This document shows, in pieces, positions 1-10,249 of a stretch of DNA of 64,000 nt. This DNA is from Odontocerum albicorne (Eukaryota; Arthropoda; Insecta; Trichoptera; Odontoceridae): contig OX463866.1 in NCBI GenBank assembly GCA_949825065.1, forward strand, positions 1,689,001-1,753,000, read 5' to 3'. The position numbers were made by a program, and so were the translations under genes. The notes under the pieces were generated by a model. It was given only the letters and a program-made list of their open reading frames with translations. It searched no databases and was not told the DNA's origin. Within the stretch, counting starts at the first letter, position 1; every line of letters starts with the position of its first letter.

Positions 1-362
1 AAAAATCAGGAATGAAACACGTTATTTTACTGACTAGAAATTAAGAGGTTTTTCAGTCGCTTCTTAAAGCATGCCAAGGACGGAGCGAGTCTTATATTGG
101 TTTGTAACTGATTCCAGAGTCTCACTGCACGGACAGTAAAGGTCGACGTAAAGAAAGAGGAGCGGTGAACTGGAAAGGCCAATAAACAATCTCTGTTTGA
201 ATAAACAATCTCTAGTTGAAATTTTCGGCGAGATAAGAGGGGGCAGCGGGACAGTTAAGGATATTATACAATAGAGACAGCATGTGAATTTGGCGTCTAT
301 TTTTAACATTCAATCAGTTCAATGCCTTCTGGTATGAAGTTATATGATCGTACTTACGTAGG
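1..362 (-). mobile_element. LINE-A 3' fragment (non-LTR retrotransposon)
   Basis: Read on the minus strand, this encodes the C-terminal end of a LINE reverse transcriptase, downstream of the catalytic palm. Recognisable blocks are HITSYQKALN and SLLYNILNCPAAPSYLAEN, followed in another frame by a VRLWNQL-like block close to the usual LINE C-terminus. The same sequence recurs at 25140, 44525, 57680 and 59975, so the family assignment is secure within this window. The copy is 5'-truncated and runs off the window start. Frameshifts and stops make it non-functional. Confidence 0.8.
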
Positions 363-364
363 TC

Positions 365-510
365 GACACCAATTTGAATAACTTGGCATTGATTGAGCAA
401 ATAATCTATATTCTTTGACACCAATTGGAATAACTTGGCATTGATTGAGCAAATAATCTATATTCTTTGACACCAATTGGAATAACTTGGCATTGATTGA
501 GCAAATAATA
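365..510. repeat. Tandem repeat, 3 x 52 bp
   Basis: The word gacaccaattggaataac restarts at 365, 417 and 469, giving a 52-bp period. The copies are nearly identical, so the array is young. It directly abuts the truncated 5' edge of LINE-A. From 511 to about 835 I see only AT-rich sequence with nothing recognisable. Confidence 0.9.
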
Positions 511-928
511 TCTTTGTTTGAGTTACTCAAACAATTACCTGATATTGAATGAAGACCACTTAATATTTATTCCACATTTGTGTTAAATTAATCGCGATGA
601 ATTTAAAACAGTGTTTTATCCAAAAGTGCAATTACAGTTCTTATTTTAGAAGTTGTTCTTATTATAAAACATGTTTTTTCCTGTTTTGTACATAAATATT
701 TTCTCCATTTAATTGCGTTACAACTTTTCATGTCTTAAAGTTTCGTTATCTGATATGTTTTGGAGATTGTTGATTAAATTAGATTTTATTTTAAATTTTT
801 TGTAATGGTGGAAGGATGACACACAAGAGAATTGATATATAATATATAAGAAAAATACTTATTCAGACTCTATTATTCCAGCAACTTTCAACCATCCTAA
901 TAACCATAAATTCGCTGCCTTTAACTGT

Positions 929-1612
929 ATGCTTCATAGATTGCTCAGTGTCCCATTAACCGACGACAATTTTAAGAAGGAATTAATAACCATAAAAAAA
1001 ATTGCTACAAATAATGGCTATCCTGGAAGCCTCATTGATTCACTTTTAAAAAACAAAACAAAAAAGAAACTTATAAAAGATTATATATTTAACGACACCT
1101 ATAAGCATACCTATAAATGGAGCAAAGTCCTATTTATAAAAAACATATCATACGAAATAACCAAAAATATTCCAAGTCACATAAAGCCAGCTTTTTACAC
1201 TAATTTTAATCTCCGGAAACTCTTATTTAACGGGAAAGGCAAAAATGGAATACTTAACAACAGTGCTGTGTATACACTTTTATGTGCTGACTGTGATAAT
1301 TTCTATATAGGAAAGACAGGAAGATCTTTTAAAAAGAGATTTCGTGAACACAAATCCGCCTTAACAAATCCCCTAATTTATTCTGAAATGGCTAATCATT
1401 GTCACCGTGAAAACCATACATTTTCTATCGATGATGCCAAATTCTTACATATCAGTAGTAACGGAAATAAATTGGACAGATTAGAGGCCCTAGAAATTTC
1501 TAAGTCAGTACACCGATCCGAACATCTGTTGAACAGTTATTTCCCAAAAATCTCTCCGCTCTCTGCCGAAATTGTCCCATGCCTCTCTCATCCCTCAGCC
1601 CCCAACCGTTGA
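929..1612 (+). CDS. PLE GIY-YIG endonuclease, partial protein
   Basis: The 227-residue frame is the C-terminal half of a Penelope-like polyprotein. The GIY-YIG nuclease starts near residue 113: the first motif has become AVY (GVY in the copy at 17.2 kb), followed by FYIGKTGRSFKKRF and REHK. A later glutamate-containing block (LEALEISK) would hold the metal-binding acid. Upstream cysteine and histidine spacing (LLCADCDNF) matches the PLE-type linker. The ATG at 929 is only the first in-frame methionine: homology continues upstream, so this is not the native start. In life this nuclease nicks target DNA for target-primed reverse transcription. The frame is intact to its natural stop. Confidence 0.8.
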   Translation: MLHRLLSVPLTDDNFKKELITIKKIATNNGYPGSLIDSLLKNKTKKKLIKDYIFNDTYKHTYKWSKVLFIKNISYEITKNIPSHIKPAFYTNFNLRKLLFNGKGKNGILNNSAVYTLLCADCDNFYIGKTGRSFKKRFREHKSALTNPLIYSEMANHCHRENHTFSIDDAKFLHISSNGNKLDRLEALEISKSVHRSEHLLNSYFPKISPLSAEIVPCLSHPSAPNR

Positions 1613-1664
1613 AGCGTGTATATCGGTACCAGTTCGAACAGCATTTAGTCTTGTTTGCGCTCCC

Positions 1665-1702
1665 CTGAAGATGAGGTGAAAGCCTTGAAACCGGTAGGGT
1701 TA
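1665..1702 (+). ncRNA. Hammerhead-ribozyme-like core in PLE 3' end
   Basis: The order CTGAAGA, short hairpin (GAGGT / GCCTT closing a GAAA loop), GAAAC, small loop, GTT matches the conserved CUGANGA and GAAA boxes of a minimal hammerhead with a very short stem III. PLEs are known to carry such motifs. An extra U lies before stem II and I find no adjacent complementary stem I, so activity is uncertain. Confidence 0.4.
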
Positions 1703-1760
1703 TGCCGTCACAAAAAAGTGGAATAAACAGTGTTTGATAAAAATAAATTACAATACAGAA

Positions 1761-2029
1761 TCCCAATATTTTGTGGTATACATACATATCGCCTGTTGAG
1801 AATTATAGTGGGGAAACTCCAAAAAATTGATTTTCGAGTAAAGACTACCAAATTTTAAGTACTTATATAACTTGTAATAACACTGACCGAACGTAGCATT
1901 TGACTAACCATTGTCGAAGTTTCAAGTTTAGATTATCATCGCAGAATACGCTTCTCATTTTATTAAAAGCCGCACGAGATGATTCAATTCTGCAGTGTTA
2001 TTGCATGGAGTGGGATCATGGACTCTCAA
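1761..2029. other. No gene recognised
   Basis: AT-rich sequence between the PLE tail and the RTE-like fragment. No coding similarity, repeat structure or RNA gene is apparent. Confidence 0.6.
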
Positions 2030-2030
2030 A

Positions 2031-2401
2031 GTTGGTAGTATGAACCGACTGGAAGCATTCGAAATGTGGATGCACCGAGAATGCTACGGATACCCTGGAC
2101 GGATATGGTCAGCAACACGAGGGTTCTTCAAAGAACCAAAGTTGATAGAGAGTTGCTGACTAATATTAAAATCTGAAAGGTGTCCTATTTGGGGCGTGTA
2201 CTTAGAGGAGCAAAGTACAAATTACTGCACCTGATCATCCAAGGCAAGATAGAGGGTCGAAGAGGTGTTGGCAGGAGGCAAATCTCCTGGCTCCGCAATA
2301 TACGTGATTGGACTGGTATAAGGAGCGTTGGGGATCTTTTTCGGGTTGCCAGGGACAAAGATGTCTACTCTCAGGTGATATTCAACGTTGGGGGGACCTG
2401 A
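2031..2401 (+). pseudogene. RTE-like reverse transcriptase C-terminal fragment
   Basis: Blocks RLEAFEMWMHR, RMLRIPWTDMV, SYLGRVLRGAKYKLLHLIIQ, and GRRQISWLRNIRDWTG follow the standard order of the C-terminal region of arthropod RTE-type endonuclease/reverse-transcriptase LINE proteins. A one-base shift near 2075 and an in-frame TGA at 2174-2176 interrupt the frame, so this is a dead 5'-truncated copy. Related fragments lie at 17.85 kb, 23.3 kb and 23.95 kb, all on the minus strand. Neither the endonuclease nor the RT core is present. Confidence 0.8.
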
Positions 2402-2494
2402 CATGACACTGGGAAGAAGAATTACAACTTGTCATATGTTCATTTGTATATAAAAGACACTGTTGTGTCGTTATTTAAATAAATAAATACATGT

Positions 2495-2845
2495 AGTGAT
2501 TTAAGCTTTTACTAGTTAAAGAAAGACATGATTTTTCGCAAGTGCAAAAAAAACGATTTAAAATTATTATCACCATATCGTTTGCACGCAACAAACCATT
2601 TACAACCAAATTTGACATTTTTATCCTTTATTCCGTGTATACATGAGTCACATATAAATATTAAAGGTCTACAGAGACATCACACATCCTTGTTTGACAC
2701 CTTTCTTTATATAAAACTAATCAATTCATCAACACATGCAATAATTTAAGTTTTTACGGGTTAAAAAAAGATACCATATTGCAATAGTAAAAAACCTTTA
2801 CAATGATTATCACAGTATCGTCTGCAACTAGTTAAATACAAGATT
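2495..2845. repeat. Two diverged copies of a ~100-bp AT-rich unit
   Basis: A stretch beginning atttaagctttta near 2498 is matched by a diverged copy near 2742. Both run through a tatcgt-Ytgca-containing end and are offset by about 245 bp. The function is unknown. The short frame at 2528-2749 overlaps this repeat and has no recognisable domain. Confidence 0.5.
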
Positions 2846-3940
2846 TGTTGAAAGAGTACAAAAAACCCATTTAGAAGGGATATTGCATAGTTATTTAACA
2901 ACTCATAGTATTACGCAAAGGTAATTTAAAATATTATAAATAAACAAACGTTAAATAAGAATCTCGCCGACATCTTCGACTTTCTCTCATCGTAAAAAAA
3001 GCATCGCACGAAACAATTAAAAACCGACCTTCTAAAACCTGTTTACTTAAAGTACCGTAAGTTATTTCAAATAAATCAAAGGACCCATTCATAAATTATT
3101 GTAAAATGTAGGTCGTTTTTCCCTATTTAGACGTGCTTTTGGAATTCGAAACGTCAAAAAACCGGTAAACTGCATATTATGAAGAGAAATTAATCTTTTA
3201 ATAAATATTTGGTAACTTACCTTTGAATGTGATCTCTTTTTCAAGATTTTTAATTCACAAGTCACAGATTAATCGATACACTACTTGGGTTTTACAGAAG
3301 TTTTTTTTTTTCAAGATTTATAACTGTTTTGACAACACGCTCACTGCCATGCCGCAAGATGAACTGTCAAATATTGAAACTACGATTGGTTTATATTGAA
3401 GGAATGTATATTTGAGTTTCCACTTGAAAATACATTGTTTCGTACTGTATAAAGCTATACATATTTAATAATATAGCTGAATATCGGCTTCTTGTGTAGT
3501 CGGGATTGACAAATTGTTTTGTTTTACACTTTCGTTGCATAAAACAGGTAACCTATATGCACTGAAGTGTCCCTTTTTTTTTTCAAGTATTGCACACTTT
3601 GCGTGCCACCGACGGATCCAGGAATTTTTCATGAGAAGGGGGATTTTTTAAAGAAAAATCTCTGTTTTTGAAATTGAACATTTATTTGATTATCATTACA
3701 TTACTTTATTATAACTCAAATTATTTACATTGCCTCATGCGCGATATAAATTGAAGGTCCAGTTCCAAATTAAAGCGAGATTTTTCCTCTTAAAAACTAA
3801 TCATTTCGTGTAAAAAAACGACCCGTATTCATTCGAATTTTTATTAATATGCTATTTTTATTAATGCACTGTTGAATTTTATTCGTAATGCCGTGCCACC
3901 TAGTGACATGCGTCCGAGAGGTGGCTGACAGCTGGCATAC
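2846..3940. other. No gene recognised
   Basis: AT-rich sequence with homopolymer runs, for example T-runs near 3300 and 3577. I see no open frame with recognisable motifs and no terminal repeats. Confidence 0.6.
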
Positions 3941-3947
3941 AGCACAA

Positions 3948-4122
3948 CCTGGTGGGCATATTGCCACATGGCAATCTCTCTAACCAACCAAAAATATGTT
4001 AAAGAGGCCTTAAGTGAAAACCAGACTTGAATCATTAAAAAAAAATCTGGGTTCCAAGAGGGATTTGAACCCACAATAGCCAGTTTAAGAAACAAGCATC
4101 TTACCAACTAGGTCGCGGAGCG
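3948..4122 (-). mobile_element. tRNA-derived SINE-1, copy 1
   Basis: On the minus strand a box A-like CCTAGTTGGTAAGATGC is followed by a box B-like GGTTCAAATCCC, the two internal RNA polymerase III promoter elements of a tRNA. Then come a body (CTGGTTTTCACTTA) and a tail (GGTTGGTTAGAGAGATTGCC, then a ggcaa palindrome). The tail matches the LINE-A 3' end, the usual sign that a SINE borrows a LINE's reverse transcriptase. A better preserved copy is at 60518-60720. Confidence 0.8.
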
Positions 4123-4147
4123 TGTTAAAAATAAGTTTTAGTGAAAC

Positions 4148-4230
4148 ATTATTTATTTATTTATTGAACACTTCATTTTATAAAAAATCTGGCAGGCTTA
4201 TTGCCACGCGGCAATCTCTTCAGACAGAAG
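4148..4230 (-). mobile_element. LINE-A/SINE-1 type 3' tail remnant
   Basis: On the minus strand the sequence reads GAAGAGATTGCCGCGTGGCA, then a CGCCAG-like word and a terminal (AATA)n run, the shared LINE-A/SINE-1 3' end. Too little remains to say which element it came from. Confidence 0.65.
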
Positions 4231-5370
4231 TGAATAAAGGAAGTTTCATGGTCACAAAAAGTACTCAAATGATCTTTATGAACATATATGTTACATAACA
4301 AAAATAAAAGTCAGATATCATTAATCATAAGAAAAGAAGGGACAGCGGAGAGGAAAGAAAAAGCAGTAATACAATTTAATTTACCACGTATTGCCTATCT
4401 TCGGACCATAAGTCGTTATTTAAAAGTATTAAACTGTTAAAAGTTATTTTGTTATTTTTATTCTTAGCTGTATAATATTGAAAAATATTCGTAATGGTTG
4501 AATAATAAAAAAAGCAAGATAAAGAAGGCTCCATAACTGTTTCACTTCTTGATTTGATTTCATATTTTTTGCTTGTTATAAATTTATTCATAAAAACATT
4601 TTTTATGTGTGATAAAATAATATTCGCTGTTTATACACAATCGGGCTATATTTAGGTTTTTACGTTTGATCGCTCGATGGAGCCTCAGCCTTAAGGTAAT
4701 GAAAACGTCAAAAATTACAATTCTTAATAATGTATCATTATATCTTTTTTAACACTTTTACCATTAGCATTTACTATCCGATAAAATTACATAAAAAAAC
4801 TTTATTTCGCTAATTACATAATAATAGTGGCAGTTTTTTTATACACGGATGAGACCTTTTTTTTTAACCTTTTCCCTGCAAGGCATATAGAAAGGGTGTG
4901 AACCTGTAAGCGATCGACACGACTTTTTTTTTAAACTTTTGTTTTAAAAATATTTTAAGCGTTATAATAAGTAAAACATTTATTTACGGTTTGTTGACAT
5001 TCTGTTATATTTAATACATCTTTTTAATAAAATTCAATGAATTTTGTGTTGTCTCGAAATTAAATTCAGGTTGTCAATATATTTAATTTCATTTCATTCT
5101 TTATAAAAAACACTAATATTATTTTATTCTTTATTTATAACACAAATTTCATTTCATTTTTTATATATAACACAAATATTACAATATCTTGATCATAAAT
5201 CATCTTAACAAGTGACTTAAACATTCATAATCTTTTACAGAGATGGCAGTATCTGTAATAATTGTAAAATATAACAAAAACATATGTCAAATTAGAAAAA
5301 TAAACTTAACAATATGAATGAGGATATAACCACGATTAGTCTTGACGGTAGGGATACATTATATAGAATG
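4231..5370. other. AT-rich, no gene recognised
   Basis: Contains a loose ~47-bp repetition near 5087-5185 built on tttcattctttat and taacacaaat words. Otherwise I see neither coding similarity nor terminal repeats. Confidence 0.55.
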
Positions 5371-5573
5371 AAATACACAGTCTGTCCAATGGGCAAGGTG
5401 ACTGATTTTATTTTCGTGTAACCACCAGCGCCATCTGTGGATGAATAAATGAGTTAACTAATGACACATTTTGACTATTTTCTGTAAAAGTTACAAAGTG
5501 CTAGCATCACTGGTTAATTCGTAATGACGTGACAATTGACAGTACCTTCTGAGTCTCGGTCTGAAAAGAAAAA

Positions 5574-5772
5574 ATGGAGCAACAGGCCAACATTAAATTT
5601 TGTTTTAAATTGGGTATAGGTGCCACAGAAACTTTTGAAATGATTCAAACTGTTTATGGTAGTGAAACAATGAGTCGTAAGAATGTTTTTAAGTGGTATG
5701 AAAGATTTCGTGATGATAGAGAGAGCATAGATGACCCACAGCCTGGACCATCATTGACAGTTGAAAAAATTA
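5574..5772 (+). pseudogene. Mar1 transposase N-terminal HTH piece
   Basis: The segment starts MEQQANIKFCFKLG and continues with ATETFEMIQTVYG and FKWYERFRDDRESIDD, the first helix-turn-helix of the mariner DNA-binding domain, which binds the terminal inverted repeat. The frame is cut after GPSLTVEKI by the Mar2 insertion. The remainder of the protein resumes near 7015. Confidence 0.8.
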
Positions 5773-7012
5773 TCGTAACCAACAGATGGCGCCTCTAATA
5801 ACAAATCCATACCATTCTCAGTTAGTACCAGTCTTTAGAAGTAACGTGTCAAACTTTCATGACATTCCGACATTGTGTCACTGAGTTACAGTGGTTTTAG
5901 TGACGCTACTTTTGCTATTTTCAAAACAATGGAAAAAACCGAATTTCGTGTATTGATAAAACATTGCTTTTTAATGGAGAAAAATTCCGTTCAAACTCAG
6001 CGATGGCTTGATAAGTGTTATCCGGGCTCTGCTCCGTCGAAAACAACCATTTGTAGGTGGTATGCTGATTTCAAACGCGGTCGTACAGACACAAATGATG
6101 CTGAATGCTCTGGTCATCCAAATGAGGCTGTTACACCAGAAAACATAAAAAAAAACCTCTAAATCGTGATGGAAAATCGCAAAGTAGACTTGCACGAGAT
6201 AGCTGACATCCTGAATATATCATTTGATAGTGTTTACACTATTTTGCATGAACATTTGATCATGAAAAAGCTTTTTTCGAAATGGGTGCCACGTTTGCTC
6301 ACAATGGAACAGAAACGACAACGCATTGATGATTCAGAGTGCTGTTTGGCACTGTTTATGCAAAATAAACAGGAGTTTTTGCGTTGGTATGTGACAATGG
6401 ATGAAACTTGGATCCACCACTATACTCCGGAATCAAATCAGCAGTCAGCTGAGTGGAGAGCAGCCGGTGAAAGTCGTCCGAAGCGACCAAAAACTCAATG
6501 GTCGGCCGGGAAGGTTATGGCCTCCGTATTTTGGGATGCGCATGGTATAATATCCATCGATCCCCTTGAAAAGGGAAAAACCATCAAAAGCGAATATAAC
6601 ATAGCAATATTGGAGCGTTTGAAGGTAGAAATTGCAAAAAAACGGCCTCATGTAGAAGAAAAAAGTTCTCTTTCATCAGGACAATGCACCGTGTCACAAG
6701 TCGATGGTAACGATGGCCAAATTGCATGAGTTGAACTTCGAATTGCTTCCACACCCACGCTATTCTCCAGATTTGGCCCCCAGCGACTATTGGCTGTTCT
6801 CAGACCTCAAAAAGTTGCTCCAGGCAAAGAGATTTGGCTCCAATGAAGAAGTGATTGCCGAAACTAACGCCTATTTTGATACCAAAGATAAATCGTTCTA
6901 CACGGCTGGCATAGAAAAGTTAGGAAAGCGTTGAAATGAATGTATCGCTCTTGAAGGAGACTATGTTGATGAATAAAGAAGAATTTTGGCAAAAAAATGT
7001 TGTTTTAGTAGT
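5773..7012 (+). mobile_element. Mariner element Mar2 (inner), inserted in Mar1
   Basis: A complete mariner-sized unit of a different subfamily sits inside the Mar1 transposase frame, next to TA dinucleotides. The left terminal repeat is not recognisable, and the right edge could lie anywhere from about 7012 to 7042. The nesting itself is clear because Mar1 coding sequence lies on both sides. Confidence 0.75.
5929..6976 (+). pseudogene. Mar2 transposase, near full-length but broken
   Basis: About 348 codons, the normal mariner length, starting MEKTEFRVLIKHCFLM. Both helix-turn-helix regions, the WVPRLLT linker and the DDE/D domain are visible. The acids are in MDETWIHHY (first), FHQDNAPCH (second) and SPDLAPSDYWLF (third, 34 residues on), giving the mariner D,D34D signature. 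Lesions are an in-frame TAA at 6160-6162, a one-base frameshift in an A-run near 6660 and a TGA at 6932-6934 replacing a tryptophan. The catalytic residues survive, so decay is modest, but the gene cannot make active transposase. Confidence 0.9.
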
Positions 7013-7014
7013 TA

Positions 7015-7782
7015 GACCCTCGATTTATTGATCGATGTGTTACTACGTTCATCTATAAGCTTACTGGAATTCCTAAATCTACTGTCCATCTCATTTTAAT
7101 GGAAAATTTGAGCATACTGTACTGCATACACTGACTGATGATCAAAAAGTTTGAAGAGTGGAGCACTGCAGAGACAAGAAAAGAGCGGCTGATATGGATC
7201 CAGACTTCATGTCAAGCATTGTAACAGGTGATGAAACATGGTGCTTTCAGTATGAGCCACTTATAAAGCGCCAGAGCTCGGAATGGAAGGGTCCACAATC
7301 TTCAAATCCGAAAAAAAATGCGCATACGGAAGAACTGATCAACACTGCTCACCGTTTTCTTTGATTCCAAAGCAATTATCCATAAGGGATTCGCTCCAGA
7401 AGGTCAAATGGTGAATGCTGATGTGTACTTGGGTGTTTTGAATAGTTTATGGGCCAGGATTCTTCGAGTTCGACCTGAATACGGGGAACAAGAGGCATGG
7501 TCTTTGTTTCACGTTAATGCACCGGCACACAAGACCAAGATTGTACGTAATTTCTTAGTCCAAAAGGTATCCATATTCACCTCAGTTGGCTCCATGCGAC
7601 TTCTGGCTATTGTTGAAACTTAAATTGACGATGAAAGGGCAGTGTTTCAACACGATTTCAGACATCCAGAAGAATTCGACTGTGATTTTGGAGGCAATTC
7701 CGTGAATGAGTTTCAGGAGGGCTTCAGAAAATTTTACAACTGCTTCCAGTGTTTTATTGACTCACAATTGAGTGTATTTTGA
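7015..7782 (+). pseudogene. Mar1 transposase C-terminal piece
   Basis: The frame resumes with LTGIPKSTVHLIL (second HTH), then TGDETWCFQYEP (first catalytic Asp) and QSSEWKGPQ. The second catalytic position reads FHVNAPAH: the expected Asp has become Val. The third motif survives only in a shifted frame (SPQLAPCDFWLL). Several frame changes occur. This older element is more decayed than Mar2, which inserted into it. Confidence 0.8.
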
Positions 7783-7942
7783 ATAAAAGGTAATGTAAAC
7801 TAAAAATAAACAATGTCTTGTATTTCATTTCCCATCAGTGACCTTTCCCATTAGACAGACTGTATATGTAAAGAACTCCCCTGCCTTACAATGTATATGC
7901 CCATCGTAAGGCTGGTAGGTTTTACAAAACAGAACAACAATA

Positions 7943-8596
7943 TTAACCTTTCCCTTCCTGTGCTAAAAAAATCCGCACATTCAGGTGCTGTGTATTCAAT
8001 ACACATGTAAAAATGAGCAATTTAAAATTGATAAAATAAGAATATTCATAGCCAATCGCTTAAATTAATCAAATTTGAAGTCAAAAGTTATAATAATTAA
8101 AATTTAATTGCTGAAAACATGAAAAAAACATCGGCCGACATTCACAAAACGGGCAAAGAGACCACCTCAGATGAATGCCCGACAGGTACTGAGACCTGAG
8201 ACGGACTAACGCTGTGTACATTATACCTCAAAGGCAGAAATACGACTCTGAACTGAGGTTCTATTTCTTGCGTTCCCATATACCGAAGTGGAGTGAGAGT
8301 GAGACGTGAATAGTGTCGCTTCCTCACCCATAGCAGTTTTTTAGAATGAATATACCTACGTCACACACTGGTACACGTTTGATTGTATTGATGAATTTAT
8401 TCCCGATTTACACAAAATATCTCTGATGTGGCCGATAAGTGCTAATTAGTATTAATATTATTTTTTCATTCAATGCGTAAATGTATTACGGAGGAATACC
8501 TAAAATCTGAACCCAGTATTTATTATATTTATAGAGATATTGAAGTGTTTAGAAGCAATGTGTACTAGTTACACATCACAGGGAAGGAAGGGTTAA
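7943..8596. mobile_element. MITE-P1 copy 1 (piggyBac-like, TTAA ends)
   Basis: Begins TTAACCTTTCCCTTCCTGTG and ends CACAGGGAAGGAAGGGTTAA, an inverted terminal pair bounded by TTAA, the piggyBac target duplication. It has no transposase, so it is nonautonomous. A near-identical copy lies at 29964-30576 and a diverged one at 14622-15244. Confidence 0.85.
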
Positions 8597-8797
8597 AGAA
8601 ACGTATACGAGTATATCACGGGTTTGTAACTTTTTTTCAAGCCACATTTCAATAAAAAAAAAATTTAAGCAGATAAAGAAATACAATTAAAGTTGATTTT
8701 CCAGAATATAATTACAACTTAATATTTTTAATACAATGATTGTTCTTGTATCTGGGCAATGAACTTCAAAATTCATGACTCGTGTTTGTTTTAATCC

Positions 8798-9282
8798 TTA
8801 ACCTGTTCACCGCGTTAAAAATCAAATTCCACGAATCCTGTGCGCGGCACAATTTCAGCGTTTTTAAATTTCTAAGTTTAAACACATATTTTGTATAGAA
8901 CCACTGATATTTGATTACAACACCAAGTAAACATGACACTTAAGTAATTTTCTGATAAAAAATAATAGTCATTACTCTTAAGGAGACTCATTAAATAAAG
9001 GAGATAAACTTAACATTACGTAAAATAAACAAAGGAATGCTACGATCAAATCAATGCTTCATGACACTCACCCAATCAAATGCATATAGCACTAGTAATG
9101 TTTATTTACGTAAGAGAGACTTAGTAATGTTTATTTACGTAAGAGAGACTCATCGCAGGACTCGATCCGCGCGACAGGTCGTTAATGCTGGAAATATTGA
9201 GAAACCAAAAAAATTCGGCGCTCTGTTTATTCAACAATATCTCATAAACTAATATATGTGCTCCCCGCGGGGAAAGAGTTAA
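8798..9282. mobile_element. MITE-P2 (TTAA-flanked nonautonomous element)
   Basis: Starts TTAACCTGTTCACCGCG and ends CGCGGGGAAAGAGTTAA, imperfect inverted termini inside TTAA. It contains a short direct repeat of tagtaatgtttatttacgta near 9093 and 9123. No coding capacity. The ends resemble MITE-P1 only in the TTAACC start. Confidence 0.7.
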
Positions 9283-9540
9283 CCGGGCCCCAGACATACA
9301 GCACATTTGAAAAAAATATATTGGTGGAATCTATTCACTTATAGTGCATTAATTTCAATTTCTTTTCTAAAATAAAATTTTCCTTGGTGGAAATCTTAAA
9401 AAAAATATGTGGGAAATATATTCCCATAGCCCGGTAAAATATCTCTATATTTGGCGGTAAATTATCAAACTTATTTTGTATCGGACGTGTGGCGTCACCC
9501 TTGTGTGTGTGTATGTGGTATGATGAGATAGACAATGCTG
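9283..9540. other. Flank of candidate LTR and piggyBac remnant
   Basis: Contains tatgtgggaaatatattccc (about 9404), which is repeated in direct orientation beside the piggyBac right end near 12093. It may be a subterminal motif of a piggyBac family, but no clear left terminus can be drawn. No gene seen. Confidence 0.4.
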
Positions 9541-10091
9541 TGTAGATCTGGAGGGAAATTCACCCTAATATTTGTATATGTTCCTGTATTTGTTAATCTT
9601 TGTATATTATAATCATCTGTAATATGTTCTTGTAAACTTACATTTGTAAGCGAATTTATGCTATCTTGTTATGATAATATGTAAAATGTTATATGCAAAA
9701 TGTATGTTTGTTTGACTCCGATCGCGTTCGCGACCGCACTGGAAATAAGTGACTGGTGTAGCAGTGCGATCAGAGTAGGTCGGGGGCCAGTCGGCGTAAG
9801 CAGGGCCCAAAACCCCGAAAGTTGTTGTATTTCACGGGCGATGGGCACTTGTGACGGCTGACTGACCATTAATATAGAGAGCCCCCCAATTTGGAAATGT
9901 GTGCTTCGTCATTAAACAATTCTCAGTAATACCGATTTTACCGTGTTTTTACTTGAGACCCGCTACCCTACTTCGACTACCTGAGAGGAATCTCTCCCTG
10001 CTTTTCTTCTTCTTCTTCCGCTGGATCTTCGCTACGGAATTCGCTAGCTTGATTCTCTGAGCGCTACGCGGCGACCAACCACCTATCTACA
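9541..10091. mobile_element. Candidate solo LTR
   Basis: A 551-bp unit begins TGTAGAT and ends ATCTACA, a perfect 7-bp terminal inversion with TG...CA ends. Its interior is GC-richer than the surroundings, with a polyadenylation-like region (cattaaacaattctcag) toward the 3' end. These are properties of an LTR. No matching target duplication is visible (left flank ends gctg, right begins gtctt), and no gag or pol lies nearby, so this would be a solo LTR. Confidence 0.5.
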
Positions 10092-10249
10092 GTCTTTGTA
10101 CCTGTCCGGTACATATTTTTTTATTTAAAGAACAGTCCATTTCTAGCATACTTTATTTACAAAAACTTTATATACTTAAAGTAAATTAGATAAAAATACA
10201 AGTTTTTAAAATAATATGTCTGATGGAATTTCATTATGATGAAAATTTT

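Larger units (their letters stand above)
836..1760 (+). mobile_element. Penelope-like element (PLE), 5'-truncated copy 1
   Basis: The open frame continues upstream of the first ATG to about 836 and includes a HPNNHKFAAFN block, typical of the end of the PLE reverse transcriptase. It then enters a GIY-YIG endonuclease and a noncoding 3' end ending in GTGGAATAAACAGTGTTTGAT. That 3' end recurs near 16.9, 17.6, 23.2, 43.7, 44.0, 44.4 and 49.0 kb. The catalytic RT core is missing, so the copy is not autonomous. Confidence 0.85.
5376..7864 (+). mobile_element. Mariner element Mar1 (outer), split by a second mariner
   Basis: Inverted termini CAGTCTGTCCAATGGG (left) and CCCATTAGACAGACTG (right) face each other and sit next to TA dinucleotides at 5374 and 7865, the mariner target duplication. 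The interior carries an N-terminal transposase piece, a complete second mariner and then the C-terminal transposase piece. Without the insert the outer element would be about 1.25 kb, the normal mariner size. Confidence 0.85.
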
